Part shown: positions 51,492 to 62,743 of the stretch, one piece after another
Layout of the letters: each line of letters opens with the position of its first letter
How positions within the stretch are numbered: position 1 is the first letter of the stretch
The notes under the pieces: model-generated
Database searches by the model: none
What the model was told of the DNA's origin: nothing
What the model saw: the letters and a program-made list of their open reading frames with translations, nothing else
Made by a program: the position numbers and the translations under genes
Assembly (NCBI GenBank): GCA_003545705.1
Contig: QVLQ01000013.1
Location: 558,001-622,000, forward strand
Origin: Acidomyces sp. 'richmondensis'
Taxonomy: Eukaryota; Ascomycota; Dothideomycetes; Mycosphaerellales; Teratosphaeriaceae
Length of the DNA: 64,000 nucleotides
Direction of reading: 5' to 3'

Positions 51492-53115
51492 ATGTTTTCC
51501 CGTCGCTTTACGCGTGCACGAGGCTGGCAGACAGTAGGTTGTCAAAGCAAGGCGCCATATGGACAGTCATTCAACATGGCTGACCCTGCTACAAAGACCA
51601 GATCCTCTACGATGTCAAATTCTACCCTTTCCCGGCCGCCGATGACGACCAGATCTTCGCTGTTATGGGCAATCGGGATTTATTTGTCGTCCGACCGAAA
51701 TTTCATCAAGAGCAACCGTTGGAAGTCCTGAGATGGCTGAGAGACGTCGATGTATGGCTCTTCCCATACGAGCGAGTTGTACCACCACACTGACGATTGA
51801 ATCTTAGCCTGCTCATACTTACAATACCTTGGTTTGGACAAAGGATCCAACGACAGGCAAGCCGCTTCTCTGCATCGCTGGCGGCAGCGGTGCGGCCATC
51901 GGCACCCCGAAACACATTCTCGTGATTGACGTCGAGAGTGGTGCCATTACACAGACCCTTGCCGGACATGGCAAGGGCGTTACTGACCTGGCCGTCTCTC
52001 CCCTTTCTACCAATATCCTTGCATCTGCTAGCGATGATTATACCATTCGGCTCTGGAATCTCGACCCTCATTACAGACACCAGCCTTGTGTTGCCATCTT
52101 CGCCGGAGAAGGCCATAGACAGCCCATTCTCGCGTGCCACTTCCATCGTAACGGGCGCTGGATGCTCTCATCCGGCCTCGACACAGCCGTCTGCTTATGG
52201 GCAGTTCCCAGTTTAGACGAGTTGGATCGGCCCAATGACAAGAACGGGCGTCCTGATCCTAGAGTCGTGTACTATCCGCACTTCTATTCCACCGAGATCC
52301 ATGCAGATTACGTGGACAACGTGGTTTTCTATGGCGACCTTATCCTCTCTCGTAGCTCAAAAGATCAGACAAGTCAGAGCGCCTCAAACGAGATACTTCT
52401 GTGGAAGATTGATGGTTTTGACTCGTCGGATAGCCCTCCCAAAGACCCTCCCATGCCAACCCCGGGCCAATGCACTCGGTCCTCCTTCCCACATAAGGGT
52501 GTAGACCGGGGATTTCAGCGCCTCCTCACGTTTGACATGCCGCACACAAGCCGTTTCTATCTCCGCTTCGGCCTGTTCCATCAGCCTGGTATGAGGCCCG
52601 TACTTGCGATGGGGAATACAGAGAGCACGTTCCGCTTCTGGGACCTGCAGAAGCTCGAAGAAGGTTGGAATCCCGGCGAGGCACCCAAGATGCGCTCCAG
52701 CGCCGGTAGCAAACCGAAAGGCACCAAACTGAAGGGCAAGAAACCAAACGCGCAGTCACTCAGCGTTATGAGCGAGCCCAGGCAGGACACTCCCAGTGGG
52801 GAAGGCGGAACGCGTATGTGCTTGCTCTCTTTATCTGTTATCATCCAATGCGAGTCCGGACTGACAACATTTTAAGCATCACTAGCTAGCTTCGCAGCTA
52901 CACCTACGCCTGCTCCCGCAGAGAAAAAGTATGATCTCGACGACCCGTTCCGGCCACTGCCTCCGCACAGGGAGATCCTCGTCAACACCATTCTCTCTCC
53001 TAAGTATGATTTCGGCACGACTCAAATTGCTTGGAGTCCAGACGGGACGTGGATGGTTGGCGTTGGAGACAATGGAATGCTGTGTATGTTCCATCGCGAC
53101 AAAAGTGTTGCGTGA
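51492..53115 (+). CDS. eed: EED-like WD40 protein (Polycomb PRC2 subunit)
   Basis: Exons 51492..51533 (weak), 51602..51751, 51808..52813 and 52877..53115 join with consistent phase and introns of 68, 56 and 63 nt, giving at least 478 aa. Repeats begin ILYDVKFYPF and FAVMGNRDLFVVRP. The strongest WD unit is HILVIDVESGAITQTLAGHGKGVTDLAVSPLSTNILASASDDYTIRLWNL, followed by FAGEGHRQPILACHFHRNGRWMLSSGLDTAVCLW. A Lys/Ser-rich insertion precedes the last blade TQIAWSPDGTWMVGVGDNGMLCMF. The layout matches EED/ESC, which binds H3K27me3 and stimulates the EZH2 methyltransferase. The N-terminus may extend further upstream. Confidence 0.83.
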
Positions 53116-53255
53116 TCGGAAACACGTTTCTCTCGTCGCCGTTCCCCATGTCGCGGGCGTGTTTACATCGATGCCCACATGTGCATTCTTGCGTTGGATA
53201 CTTAAAACCTTGGGAGGGTGGAGGAGGGAGTCATCAAATGTCTCTTCTTCATTAT

Positions 53256-54683
53256 TCATCCATCTACATAGCTGCTCAAACGACCCATGCTTACCTGTTT
53301 TCCTTCCGATGGGATCTGCATTGGGGTAACCGGCCGGCTGATCTCCCTCTTGAACAAGGCAATACTATCCCTCAGCGCCACATATTCGCTATCTGCATAC
53401 CCTAGCACGTCCACTATCTGACTGCTCCTCACGCCACGAAGACGCTTGATTTCCGCCGAGCTGTAGTTCACCAACGCCCGCCCCACCTCCTCCGCCTCAC
53501 TCACCGGTGCTGTCCTCGTCGGCAAAACAGACACGCGCACGCATTCTTGCTGCCCGAAAGACCCATCGCAATCCACCACGCCAACGGGCAGGAGACCCGC
53601 TTTGGCCACGAGCGCGGCGTACGCGCCGGTGTCGATGTATACCGTACCGTGTGGGGCGAGGCCGTGTAGGAGCCAGAAATACCGGTCGCGAATCGGATGA
53701 GGATTGGGCAGAAAGCGGGTATGCAGTGGTGGAAAGCCCGGTTCGTCGAGTCTCGCGGGTGAAACGGTGCCGTTGGCAATGGCCGTCTTTTGCAGTTGCG
53801 ACGGCGGTGATGCGCTGGTGGTATTTTTCGGAGGAAGCTCGCCACTGGCGTCCAGGCTTCGTGTGACGCTTTTCTGCGCCTCGACGTACCGCACAATGGC
53901 CGTGATGTTGCCAGGCTTGCTGCTGCGCGTGATGACGGTGGTGACGCCCGCCGCGGTCGCCAGACGGGCGGCAACTATCTTGGTTCCCATTCCCCCTGTG
54001 CCCAGAGAGGAGCCGGCACTGCTCGTGTCTGCTGTCAGCTCGGCGATGTCTTCGACGACTTCGATCGCTTTCGCGTCCGGGTGGGTTCGTGGGTTTTTGT
54101 CGTAGAGACAGTCCACATCGGTCATCAGGAAAAGATAGTCGGCTTGCACCATGCCCGCGGTGATGGCGGAAAGTGTGTCGTTGTCTCCGAATTTGATTTC
54201 TTGCACGCTTAATGTGTCGTTCTCGTTGACAATTGGTATCACGCCCATGTTGAGCAGCTCTACAAATGTGTTCTGCGCGTTGAGGTATTGCGTCCGGTCC
54301 GCAATGTCGCTCCTGGTTAATAACACTTGTGCGACTGGCTGCCGCATATGTGCGAATAATTGATCCCACATGGCCATCAGCTTACACTGGCCGATCGCCG
54401 CCAGAGCCTGGACTTGTGGGAGGTGCTTGGGTCTCCGCTCCATATCCATTTGTCGCAGGGCCATGCCGATGGCTCCTGAGGAACAGATGACCACGCGATG
54501 GCCATCATGGCGGAGGGCTATGGCCGTCTCGACGATAGTGGATAACGTTGATAGGAGAGGTTCATGCGTTTTTTCGTCTACGATGGATGACGTGCCTAGC
54601 CCTATGTGAGAACATGCCGACTGAGTCAACATGGAGTGGGAAATACCAAGCTTGATGACAACGGTCAGGTGCTGTTTCTTCAT
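53256..54683 (-). CDS. PRO1: Glutamate 5-kinase
   Basis: Exons 54683..54647 and 54595..53256 join in phase 1 over a 51-nt intron to read TVVIKLGTSSIVDEKTHEPLLSTL. The model gives 458 aa. Amino acid kinase signatures are GHRVVICSSGAIGMAL, GQCKLMAMWDQLF, VIPIVNENDTLSVQEIKFGDNDTLSA, LTDVDCLYDKNPRTHPDA and GTGGMGTKIVAARLATAAGV. A PUA domain occupies the last 130 residues (GTVYIDTGAYAALVAKAGLLPVGVVDCDGSF). It phosphorylates glutamate in the first step of proline synthesis. The final 12 residues follow a possible donor (CAG|gtaagc), so a further exon could replace this tail. Convergent with EED; divergent from TIP41 (294 bp between starts). Confidence 0.93.
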   Translation of the reverse strand: MKKQHLTVVIKLGISHSMLTQSACSHIGLGTSSIVDEKTHEPLLSTLSTIVETAIALRHDGHRVVICSSGAIGMALRQMDMERRPKHLPQVQALAAIGQCKLMAMWDQLFAHMRQPVAQVLLTRSDIADRTQYLNAQNTFVELLNMGVIPIVNENDTLSVQEIKFGDNDTLSAITAGMVQADYLFLMTDVDCLYDKNPRTHPDAKAIEVVEDIAELTADTSSAGSSLGTGGMGTKIVAARLATAAGVTTVITRSSKPGNITAIVRYVEAQKSVTRSLDASGELPPKNTTSASPPSQLQKTAIANGTVSPARLDEPGFPPLHTRFLPNPHPIRDRYFWLLHGLAPHGTVYIDTGAYAALVAKAGLLPVGVVDCDGSFGQQECVRVSVLPTRTAPVSEAEEVGRALVNYSSAEIKRLRGVRSSQIVDVLGYADSEYVALRDSIALFKREISRPVTPMQIPSEGKQVSMGRLSSYVDG

Positions 54684-54977
54684 CTTCCCGGTTTGCAGAC
54701 CACTTCAACAAGCAATGCCACACTGAAACTTCTGTCAGCCCTCACTTGCAGCATGACCGACATGAATCTGCGAGTCGGGGTGTGCGGTACGCCCTGTGGA
54801 TTGAATGTGAGAGTCAAAATTTCTTTGGGGGACATCTGCGAAATCGGCGTTCGAGTGCGGGAAAGCTTTGCTGGCGCACGCTTCAAACACCGCGACATGA
54901 AAGCACTGCATTACGGCGCTCGTGCAGGTCCGGTATGAATTGAGCAACGACGATGCCATAGAAGGTACTGGACAAAG

Positions 54978-55808
54978 ATGGCGGCCAATGGCGCTCCATC
55001 GTTTAGGGCAGGCGCTCTCAAGGATGGTGTCCAGTCCTTCACCACTACCAACGGCGTGTGGCGCATCAGCACTCGCAAGCAGCCCATTCTGAAAGCCGAA
55101 CCCATTGAGAAGCTTTCGAAGGAGATTGGCATCCCAATCCCCGAGATGATCTTTGGCGATAACTACATCGCCATCCAGCACGTCGAGACCGGATGGGTCC
55201 TCGAGTTCAATGCCAAAGATGCCCTCGATCGAGTGTCGAAAACAGAGGAAGGGATGCTGCAGGTCGCCGTCGCTGAGGCTTGGAAGAAGGAGAGGAGTCA
55301 TCAAGAGGAGGTGAAACAAGTTGTGAAGCCGTTTGATTGGAGTTATAGTACAGACTATAGGGGCACAACGCATACAGGTACAGTCAACAAAACATGGGAG
55401 GAAACGACGCAGGACAAACACCCCATACGGACCGACCTCTTGAGCAGACCCGACCCAATATTGTTCTTCGATGCCGTGGATTTGTATGAGGATGAACTAG
55501 CGGATAATGGTATCGGACTCTTGAATGTCAAGGTCCGAGTCATGCCCGAGAGGCTGCTGCTATTAAGTCGTTTTTTCCTGCGGTTGGATGGCGTGATAGT
55601 GAGGTTACGTGACACAAGGGTGTACATTGAAAATGCGAGCAAGGAGGTGATCCGTCAGTACACGGCTAAAGAGGAAGCGTACGAGGTTGTGTGGAAGAAG
55701 CTACAAGACACGCGGGAAAGCGTGCCGGAGATATTAAGAGATGCGAATAGACTTGCTCCGCTGCTCAGAACGGTGGAAGATCGAACAGAGGTATTCCAGG
55801 TAAATTAA
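54978..55808 (+). CDS. TIP41: TIP41-like regulator of PP2A/TOR signalling
   Basis: Single-exon model, 276 aa. Family signatures are GVWRISTRKQPIL, LEFNAKDALDRV, VKPFDWSYSTDYRGT, LLSRPDPILFFDAVDLYEDELADNGI, VRVMPERLLLLSRFFLRLDGVIVRLRDTRVYI and YTAKEEAYEVVWKKL. In yeast, Tip41 binds Tap42 or PP2A and opposes TORC1 control of the phosphatase. The last codons VFQVN come after a possible donor (CAG|gtaaat), so a short C-terminal exon may be missed. It shares its upstream region with PRO1. Confidence 0.92.
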   Translation: MAANGAPSFRAGALKDGVQSFTTTNGVWRISTRKQPILKAEPIEKLSKEIGIPIPEMIFGDNYIAIQHVETGWVLEFNAKDALDRVSKTEEGMLQVAVAEAWKKERSHQEEVKQVVKPFDWSYSTDYRGTTHTGTVNKTWEETTQDKHPIRTDLLSRPDPILFFDAVDLYEDELADNGIGLLNVKVRVMPERLLLLSRFFLRLDGVIVRLRDTRVYIENASKEVIRQYTAKEEAYEVVWKKLQDTRESVPEILRDANRLAPLLRTVEDRTEVFQVN

Positions 55809-57445
55809 ACAGACTGTGTTCATAGCTGCTCTGAAAGAATACGCATGCAGTTAACGGAAACTGGATTTGTCACTGTCACCGAAACTCACAACGTTATCAC
55901 CGTAGGAAGCCTAAGCCCATGCCGATTAATATCGTACTAGTATGTAGGTTCTACTGATCATCCAGGGGATATGGCAAGTCATCCGAAAGCTGTCATATAA
56001 TCACCGGGGTCAATCGTTATTTCAGGTGCCATCTTACCAAACGCATCTAAGAAATTGAAAAAGCTCGTCACCGCTCACTCTTCCATGGCACCCGAAAATT
56101 CAGTCTCAAGCCGACTGCGAACTCATTCATGGATGCGTATTCCCTGCCTCGCCGCAGGCAGGGTTGCATTGAGTACAATATCGGGATTCATCAAATTATC
56201 GTATTTTCTGAGAACCTGCAGTCACTAAAGAGGACACAGTCCTCATTATCTTAAGATGAGGAATCGATTGTGAGCGGTAGGAGTTCCTCCACAGAACTCT
56301 GGCCGGGACTGCTTAACAGAACATACGACTATATCATTCCGATACATGAAAATAACTGGTGGCATTTGATTCATCATATCAAGCCCGCATCTGGCCGGCT
56401 TCTGTCAAGCTACGTGGCTGGCCATTACCCAAGTATTGAGACAGCAGTGCACGAATTGTTTGATGAAATTTGATTCCACCTGCACATTCTTTGCAGGAAT
56501 CCCAGATTTCAACTTCAATATCCTGTTCTCGTGGATCAAGTGCATCACACATTCGAGACGATGGTTCCCAATAATGTGTATACATCTCAAGCTTATCAGT
56601 CCTATCGAGGCCGACATCAAGGTATACGTAATGATTATTGACGGGTTCAATGCAGCTGAGCCATTAGAACAGCTCTAACGATCGACAACTTTTGTAGCTC
56701 GTGGCCCTATCACAAGGCTTTATAGATCTTCTTTGGACCAGGGAAAAATGGTGGCCAGAACGAGTCACCTTGCGGAGCGCTTGATGTGTGAGATCTGTGC
56801 AAGAAGGGGTTGTAATATAGGCAAGAGCGTTGAGCTGATTAGTGATTTTATAGTGCAGATTTGATATGACACTGGAGGACGAAAGGAGAAAATTCCTGGG
56901 TCTCTTACACTTCCCGGTACAAGGTAAGCACGTATCTGGATGTTTCCAACAAAACTTGACATAGGAACTTGCGTCAAGTACATAGTCCGTTCATTGTACT
57001 GCGAGTTGGGCTTTCTTGAGAGATAGATCCGTCGAGCAGACACTACTGATGCGAGTGAGACTTGTGACGAAAATGAAAGCTCTATCATGGAGGGCGAATC
57101 CGACAAGATGGATTACAGGACAAATGAAAACTTCAGCCTGTTCCAAACAAATGAATTGTTTGCTGCATTGAATTGTCGCACGTTCCATAGCTAGCTTCAT
57201 CTATGGCCAACAGCCGGATAAAGCCATGGTATGTCGATCTGGCTATGCACACAGCCGGGGCCGCCTCTCTTGACTGCTCTTGCGCCTTCATACACATTGA
57301 GCCCGTGACATCGATCCGAGCAGTCGAATTGAGACCAATACTACTGTATGCATGACCAAGCATGAAGAACACTTACTATACCTATATTCTTTATCGTATT
57401 TCTCTGGGCAATGAAATGGATTTCAACCCTACTGAATCAGTTATT
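55809..57445. other. Intergenic, 1.6 kb
   Basis: No supported gene; ORFs are below 115 aa and unrecognised. Contains the hairpin at 56142-56163. Confidence 0.4.
56142..56163. repeat. Perfect inverted repeat, 8-bp stem and 6-nt loop
   Basis: CCCTGCCT, loop CGCCGC, AGGCAGGG. The stem is GC-rich in an AT-rich intergenic stretch. It could be a transcript hairpin or protein-binding palindrome; there is no T run to suggest a terminator. Confidence 0.5.
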
Positions 57446-59589
57446 TCAATAGCTTCTTCGCACGGGGGGAACGCTCTTGCACTCTGCTTCATCCAAAGTC
57501 TCGTTCACCACCCTCCTATACCCAATATGTACGGTATCACCTTCCCTCCGCTGCCAAGTCAGAGTATGCTTCATCCAATCCTTGTCATTTCGGTCTGTGA
57601 AATCTTCTCGCGCGTGGCTGCCTCTGCTTTCCTCTCTAGCTGTTGCAGCTTTAGCCGTCTGCGCAGCACACGTGAGCAAATTTCGCATCTCGAGTGTCTC
57701 AACGAGGTCGGAATTCCATATCAAACTCTTATCCTTCACAGATATCCGATTTTTGAAATCCTGTTGTATATCGTCCAGACGCTTGTTGCCCGCTTCAAGG
57801 CCGTCTTTCGTACGGAAGACCGCAACGTCTGCTTGCATAGCCTTCTGCATTTCGGTCCGCATCTGGGCAGCTGAGATGTCACCTTCCGCTTCCCGTATGG
57901 CTTGCATTTCTCCCAAACTGTCAAAGCCAATGTTCTCTGGGACTGCCTTGTGATGCATTCCTCTCTCATTCTTCGCTGCAATATCTAATGCACAGGCCCT
58001 GCCGAAGACCACAATATCGAGCAAGCTATTGGCTCCCAATCGGTTCGACCCGTGAACGCTCACGCAAGCAACTTCTCCAGCCGCATACAGCCCTTCCACA
58101 GTCTCTTCCCTCCCTGAATCACGATCGACAGTTAACACTTGGCCCTTCCAATTTGTCGGGACGCCTCCCATACAATAGTGCACGGTCGGCAGGACCGGTA
58201 TGGGCTGTTTAGTGATGTCAATACCGGCAAATACGGATGCAGTCTCTGCAATACCTGGCAATCGTTCATATATTAATTCCTTCGGTAGATGGCTCAATTG
58301 CAGATAGATGTGGTCTTTATCCTGTCCGCAACCTCGTCCTTCCTTGATCTCCATATGCATGCTCCTTGCCACGACATCTCGCGAAGCGAGATCCTTTGCT
58401 GAAGGTGCATATCGCTCCATGAAACGCTCGCCCTGTGAATTGAGCAAGAAGCCGCCTTCACCTCTAGCTCCCTCTGTAATCAAAACTCCGGCGCCATAGA
58501 TGCCAGAAGGATGAAACTGCACGAATTCGAAATCTTGATTGGGAAGACCAGCCCTTGCGACCATTGCCTGTCAGGTGTTACATCTTGCATGCAAGGTCAC
58601 ACAGGTGATGGGAACTCACATTACCATCTCCGGTGGATGTGTGCGCAGATGTGCATGAAAAATAAGCTCGCCCATATCCGCCAGTCGCGAGGACCGTGTT
58701 TCTTGCAAACACCCGGTGTAACGTCCCGTCTTCCATCGACAAGCAAAGGACACCGACGCATGCACCGTCGACCATCAGCAAATCTATGCAAAAGTATTCG
58801 ATAAAGAAATTAGTATTATACTACAAATCATCAGCTTAGAAATTTGATGTTCTCTTTGACTTGCCGACCGACCTTCAAACTCTGCCCATAGAGCGTATGC
58901 AACAACGCATGCCCCGTCCGATCAGCGACTGCACAACACCTGAAAGCCTGCCCTCCCTTCCCGTACTCCAAGGTCTGTCCACCCAGCGCTCGTTGATAGA
59001 TTCTCCCATCCGCCGTGCGCGAAAATGGCATGCCGTAGTTTTCTAATTCGTATACGGTATTGGGGGCTTCACGACACATATAATGGATAGCATCTTGATC
59101 ACCCAACCAGTCCGATCCTTTGACTGTATCATACATATGCCAGCGCCAATCATCTTTGGTCATGTTTGCGAGGGCTGCGTTTATACCCCCTTGTGCAGCG
59201 ACGGTATGAGAGCGGGTGGGAAAGAGCTTCGTAATGCAGGCCGTCTCCAGGCCTGATTCAGCGAGACCTACGGCTGCACGGAGGCCAGCTCCACCGGCAC
59301 CAACCACAATGGCATCATAATGGTGATCTATAAGATTAATTTCAGGAATGGGGCTCGAAGATGTGTTGGCTCGCCGCCGCTGTATCTGACTTAAGAGACG
59401 TCTGCTTTGCTGAGGTTCATGACTGGTGGTGCTCGAGCGTTGACGAAACCATGGGCGCTGAGTGAGCCGGATCGAAAGGGATTGGGAACATAAAAGAGGT
59501 GCAATATCAAGCCATGACTGGCTCAAAGGTCGTGCCATCTGTTCTATCATCTGGTGCATAGATAAGATCAAAGTCCACCCTTGTTCCAC
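57446..59589 (-). CDS. SDH1: Succinate dehydrogenase flavoprotein subunit (SDHA)
   Basis: Three exons (59589..58873, 58820..58620, 58567..57446) with introns of 52 and 50 nt give 679 aa, or 662 from MARPLSQSW. A likely mitochondrial presequence of about 80 Arg/Ser-rich residues precedes the FAD fold YDAIVVGAGGAGLRAAVGL. The FAD-linking His is in PTRSHTVAAQGG. Splicing restores YNTNFFIEYFCIDLLM and TSTGDGNAMVARAG. The active-site region FVQFHPSGIYGAG and RYAPSAKDLASRDVVARS, plus HGSNRLGANSLLD and the C-terminal SRGSHAREDF and HTLTW, are present. It oxidises succinate in complex II. HPSG instead of the usual HPTG, and HTS for HTC, suggest divergence; whether it is the only copy is unknown. Confidence 0.93.
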
Positions 59590-59931
59590 TGCTCAACCTG
59601 CTGCACGAAAACCAACGTGGGCTGAAAGTAATGGGTGCCTTCCCTGCTCATCTCGAAGATATGGGACTGATTCTTAGAGCGTCAACTTGTAGTACCCTCG
59701 GTAGAACATCGATACCGAGAGGTTATGATCAAAAGCATGTGGCCGAAATGTGGAGATTGAGTTTTCCCCACATTGTGAGATCTGCAGTATTCCCGGGCTT
59801 ACACCCGAAGGACCGGCTTAGCAAGTCAGGCAAATTACAGCCATTGGCCGGCGATTCGTGATTCAATATGGCCCGTTGTAAGATCAGATGTTGAGAAAGA
59901 TACCCTTGCCAAGTTGGCATGACTGGACGTC
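59590..59931. other. Short intergenic gap
   Basis: About 340 bp between SDH1 and the LysM gene, both minus strand; it holds the SDH1 5' region. Nothing else recognised. Confidence 0.35.
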
Positions 59932-61902
59932 TCAATCAGTTTTATCGCTCTTGCCTGCGCCCTTCGAGCTCCTCTCCCTGACCACAGCACCATCAAAATA
60001 GTTGGTCGAGCTGCTTCCTATTTGACCAGCATTTCCAGAAGATCCACGCCTTCCTCGGTCTTCATCTTCTCCATCTTCTCCATCTTCTCCATCGCCACCA
60101 ATCTCAAACTCATTGGTCATCTCAATTAAATCTCCAATTGCACCTGCACCTCTTCCAGGTGTGCCTACAGACGTCCGTGCGGCTTTCTGTCGCTCGGTAG
60201 GCGTCATAACAGCTTTCGTCTGAGTGGCTACTCTTCGCATCCATGACTCGATTGCACCGCCCAGATTTTCAAGTTTGATATTTTTACTGTAACTTGGGGT
60301 TGTAGTACCTGATGTAACGGGGGTGGGCTCGTCGGTGTACAGCGGTATCTCGGGGATCAGCAATGCCTGCTGAGTGCGTGGTGGCGCCACGTCCGGCAGG
60401 TGCTTCGCAAACAATTTATTGAGGCCGTCCTGAGCAGGTCCAGGAAAATGTACGTTCTTGTTCATTGTACCCACTCCACCGGGACCGGCGAGATAAGACG
60501 GGAAGTAGCCATTGTTTGCGTTGCTTGGTCGTCTTGTTGATAGTCGCTGAGGCGAATCTTGACTAATCGAAGACTCGGCAATGAGTTCGTTCGTACGTGT
60601 ACGCGTCATATCGAACGACATTGATGGGGTATCGAAATCGGAGTAGCAATTGCTTTTCCGTCTGGCAGGTGGGAAATAGCCGAGTGCTCGTCGGGAGAGG
60701 CGCACGATTTCCGTGGGTTTAGTGGTGCCAGGCAGAAGTACCCATGAATCATGTTGCCACAAGGGTTCCGCTTCCATACCGGAGGTGTTTGTAGAAATAG
60801 ATGTATTCACGGACATGGAATGATTGCGGCCGGTCTGATTCGTTGAAGCAGAGCTGGCCCGGTTCCGGGAAAATACGTTCCCGTTAGCCAGTGTGTGGGC
60901 AGTCGGAGTCGCCACCTCTTCAGCCTGTCCTGCCAAAAGCGCATCACTTTCCGATGTTAAGAGGTCCAATGCTTGTGGGCCAGGCACAGGCTTTCCTTTC
61001 ACACCGCATGCATCAACTGGCAAAAAGATCGTCTCCCTCGATTGCACAGTATCATTCGGCCACATTCGGTTCACTTTTCGAAGCACATTGGCTGAACAAT
61101 TGTAGCGAATTGTTATCCCTGCCAATGTATCGTCGCGATTGACATAGTGGAGATATACAAGCGCATCGCGGTCTTCGTTCTCTCCCGGCGGCGCAGACGC
61201 GGACCCGTGATCATCGGATAGCCTGCGTTTGAATTTACCAAGAGTATCCGCATAACTCGGCCCCTGGCCGCTGAGCATATCCTTTCGCTTTTGCGCGCGT
61301 ATTGCCGCTAGCTGCTCCTCTCGTGTACCGGCGCCAACGTCTCCGATTGTTGGATGCGACGCAGGCGCAGCTGGACCCCACTGACTTGGTACCGCGCTCA
61401 TTGAGGCGCGTTGACTATTCAACCGGCTCAATGGCCTCCTACTCCGAATTGGCTTGTCTTTGACATGAAGCGTAGAGTCTCCACTCAGAAGATCTGAAGC
61501 TAGGCCTTGAATCGTATGCCACGAGTTGCCCCAAAGGCCTGCTAACGTTGGTGAATCGCTGTCCGTCTTGTTTTGCCCACTTCCAGAAGCTGTCCCAAGC
61601 GAAGCGCTCGCCCGGTTGCCCTTTGCGCCATGGTTCGTTTGATGTCTCGGGAGCCGCGATGCTGGGATAGGGGAAGCGGCGCGACTATCAAGAGGAGAGG
61701 GGACTGGGGAAGCTATACGGTTCGTCGACGCATTCGCAGGATCGAACGTGGATTCGTCTCCTTCATCAAGACCAGCTATCAAGCGCCGGGCTCGCGGTCG
61801 CAGAGAGGAGGAGGCGGCTGCGGGTGTCGAGCTTGTACGCACATTACTGGCGTTCATCGCCGGCCGACCTGCAGCATTCGGAGGGATGCATGTGGAAGAC
61901 AC
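59932..61902 (-). CDS. Intracellular LysM-domain protein
   Basis: Single exon, 656 aa, no signal peptide. One LysM module lies at about residues 248-298: LVYLHYVNRDDTLAGITIRYNCSANVLRKVNRMWPNDTVQSRETIFLPV. The rest is Ser/Pro-rich and probably disordered, with a Glu/Asp/Gly-rich patch near the C-terminus (GDGEDGEDGEDED) encoded by a repeated CTTCTCCAT unit at about 60066-60094. The absence of a secretory signal argues against the chitin-binding effectors. It resembles the conserved fungal and animal LysM proteins of unknown cytoplasmic function. The frame is clean over 2 kb. Confidence 0.85.
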   Translation of the reverse strand: MSSTCIPPNAAGRPAMNASNVRTSSTPAAASSSLRPRARRLIAGLDEGDESTFDPANASTNRIASPVPSPLDSRAASPIPASRLPRHQTNHGAKGNRASASLGTASGSGQNKTDSDSPTLAGLWGNSWHTIQGLASDLLSGDSTLHVKDKPIRSRRPLSRLNSQRASMSAVPSQWGPAAPASHPTIGDVGAGTREEQLAAIRAQKRKDMLSGQGPSYADTLGKFKRRLSDDHGSASAPPGENEDRDALVYLHYVNRDDTLAGITIRYNCSANVLRKVNRMWPNDTVQSRETIFLPVDACGVKGKPVPGPQALDLLTSESDALLAGQAEEVATPTAHTLANGNVFSRNRASSASTNQTGRNHSMSVNTSISTNTSGMEAEPLWQHDSWVLLPGTTKPTEIVRLSRRALGYFPPARRKSNCYSDFDTPSMSFDMTRTRTNELIAESSISQDSPQRLSTRRPSNANNGYFPSYLAGPGGVGTMNKNVHFPGPAQDGLNKLFAKHLPDVAPPRTQQALLIPEIPLYTDEPTPVTSGTTTPSYSKNIKLENLGGAIESWMRRVATQTKAVMTPTERQKAARTSVGTPGRGAGAIGDLIEMTNEFEIGGDGEDGEDGEDEDRGRRGSSGNAGQIGSSSTNYFDGAVVRERSSKGAGKSDKTD

Positions 61903-62743
61903 AGAAGTCCAGATGTCATGCGGGAATGTTACGCCTCGGATATGCTCTCATAGTGAGGCATGATATTGGCGTGGGTGTGACTGCAGCTGTGTGTACTCTA
62001 TGGGTTGTCGTAGTTTAATCGCACAGTGTTGACGCCTGTCTCCGGTATGTGTCCTCCACAGCTATCGTCATCGCCGCCAAGGCCAAGAGCCACGCCTCGT
62101 GCAATCGCCTCGGAGAAGCTTCACCCCGGCGGGCTGGCGGCAACATCCGTTAGATCACGTCGAGGACTTTCATACAATGACACTTGCGCGCCTACTTGAT
62201 GTACGTATCTTGGATGTACCGAGCTCGTGGACAACTGCAAAGAGTCATACTTGAGAGCGTTCTCACTTTGTCTGCTATGCCTTGGCGCTTTCTGAGCTGG
62301 ATGCCCTACGATCTATCTGCGATTGACTTCCTGAAAAATCAGCGATTCGAGACACCGATGTACAAGGGGGTATTAATAAAATTTCCAAACAAGCTGCGAC
62401 ACCTCACATGAACCCCTTCAATCTATATCGCCTTGGCGCAATCTTCCCAATGGCAGACGTCTCTTAGTTGCAATTTGATACTCCTTCTATGCAACTTTAG
62501 CTCAAAGGAAAGATGCCTGTCAAACCGGTTTCCGCCACCACTATAGAAGATACATGACTATTTAAATTGTTGAAAGCGTCTAGGATGAGCACCAAATATG
62601 TTAACAAGCTGAACGGCAGCTCAGTCTGATGTAAAGCGAAGAAATGAATGCGACGCTATATAAATTCCAGATCCTGTCTGTCTGTATATCCCGCGTTCTC
62701 TTTATTGCTTCACATCATCCATCCCCTCCTTCGAAAATCAATC
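61903..62743. other. Intergenic, upstream of GH6 gene
   Basis: About 840 bp. No gene recognised; a TATAAA-like box (tatataaatt) at about 62656-62665 lies 80 bp upstream of the GH6 ATG and is a reasonable promoter element. Confidence 0.4.
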
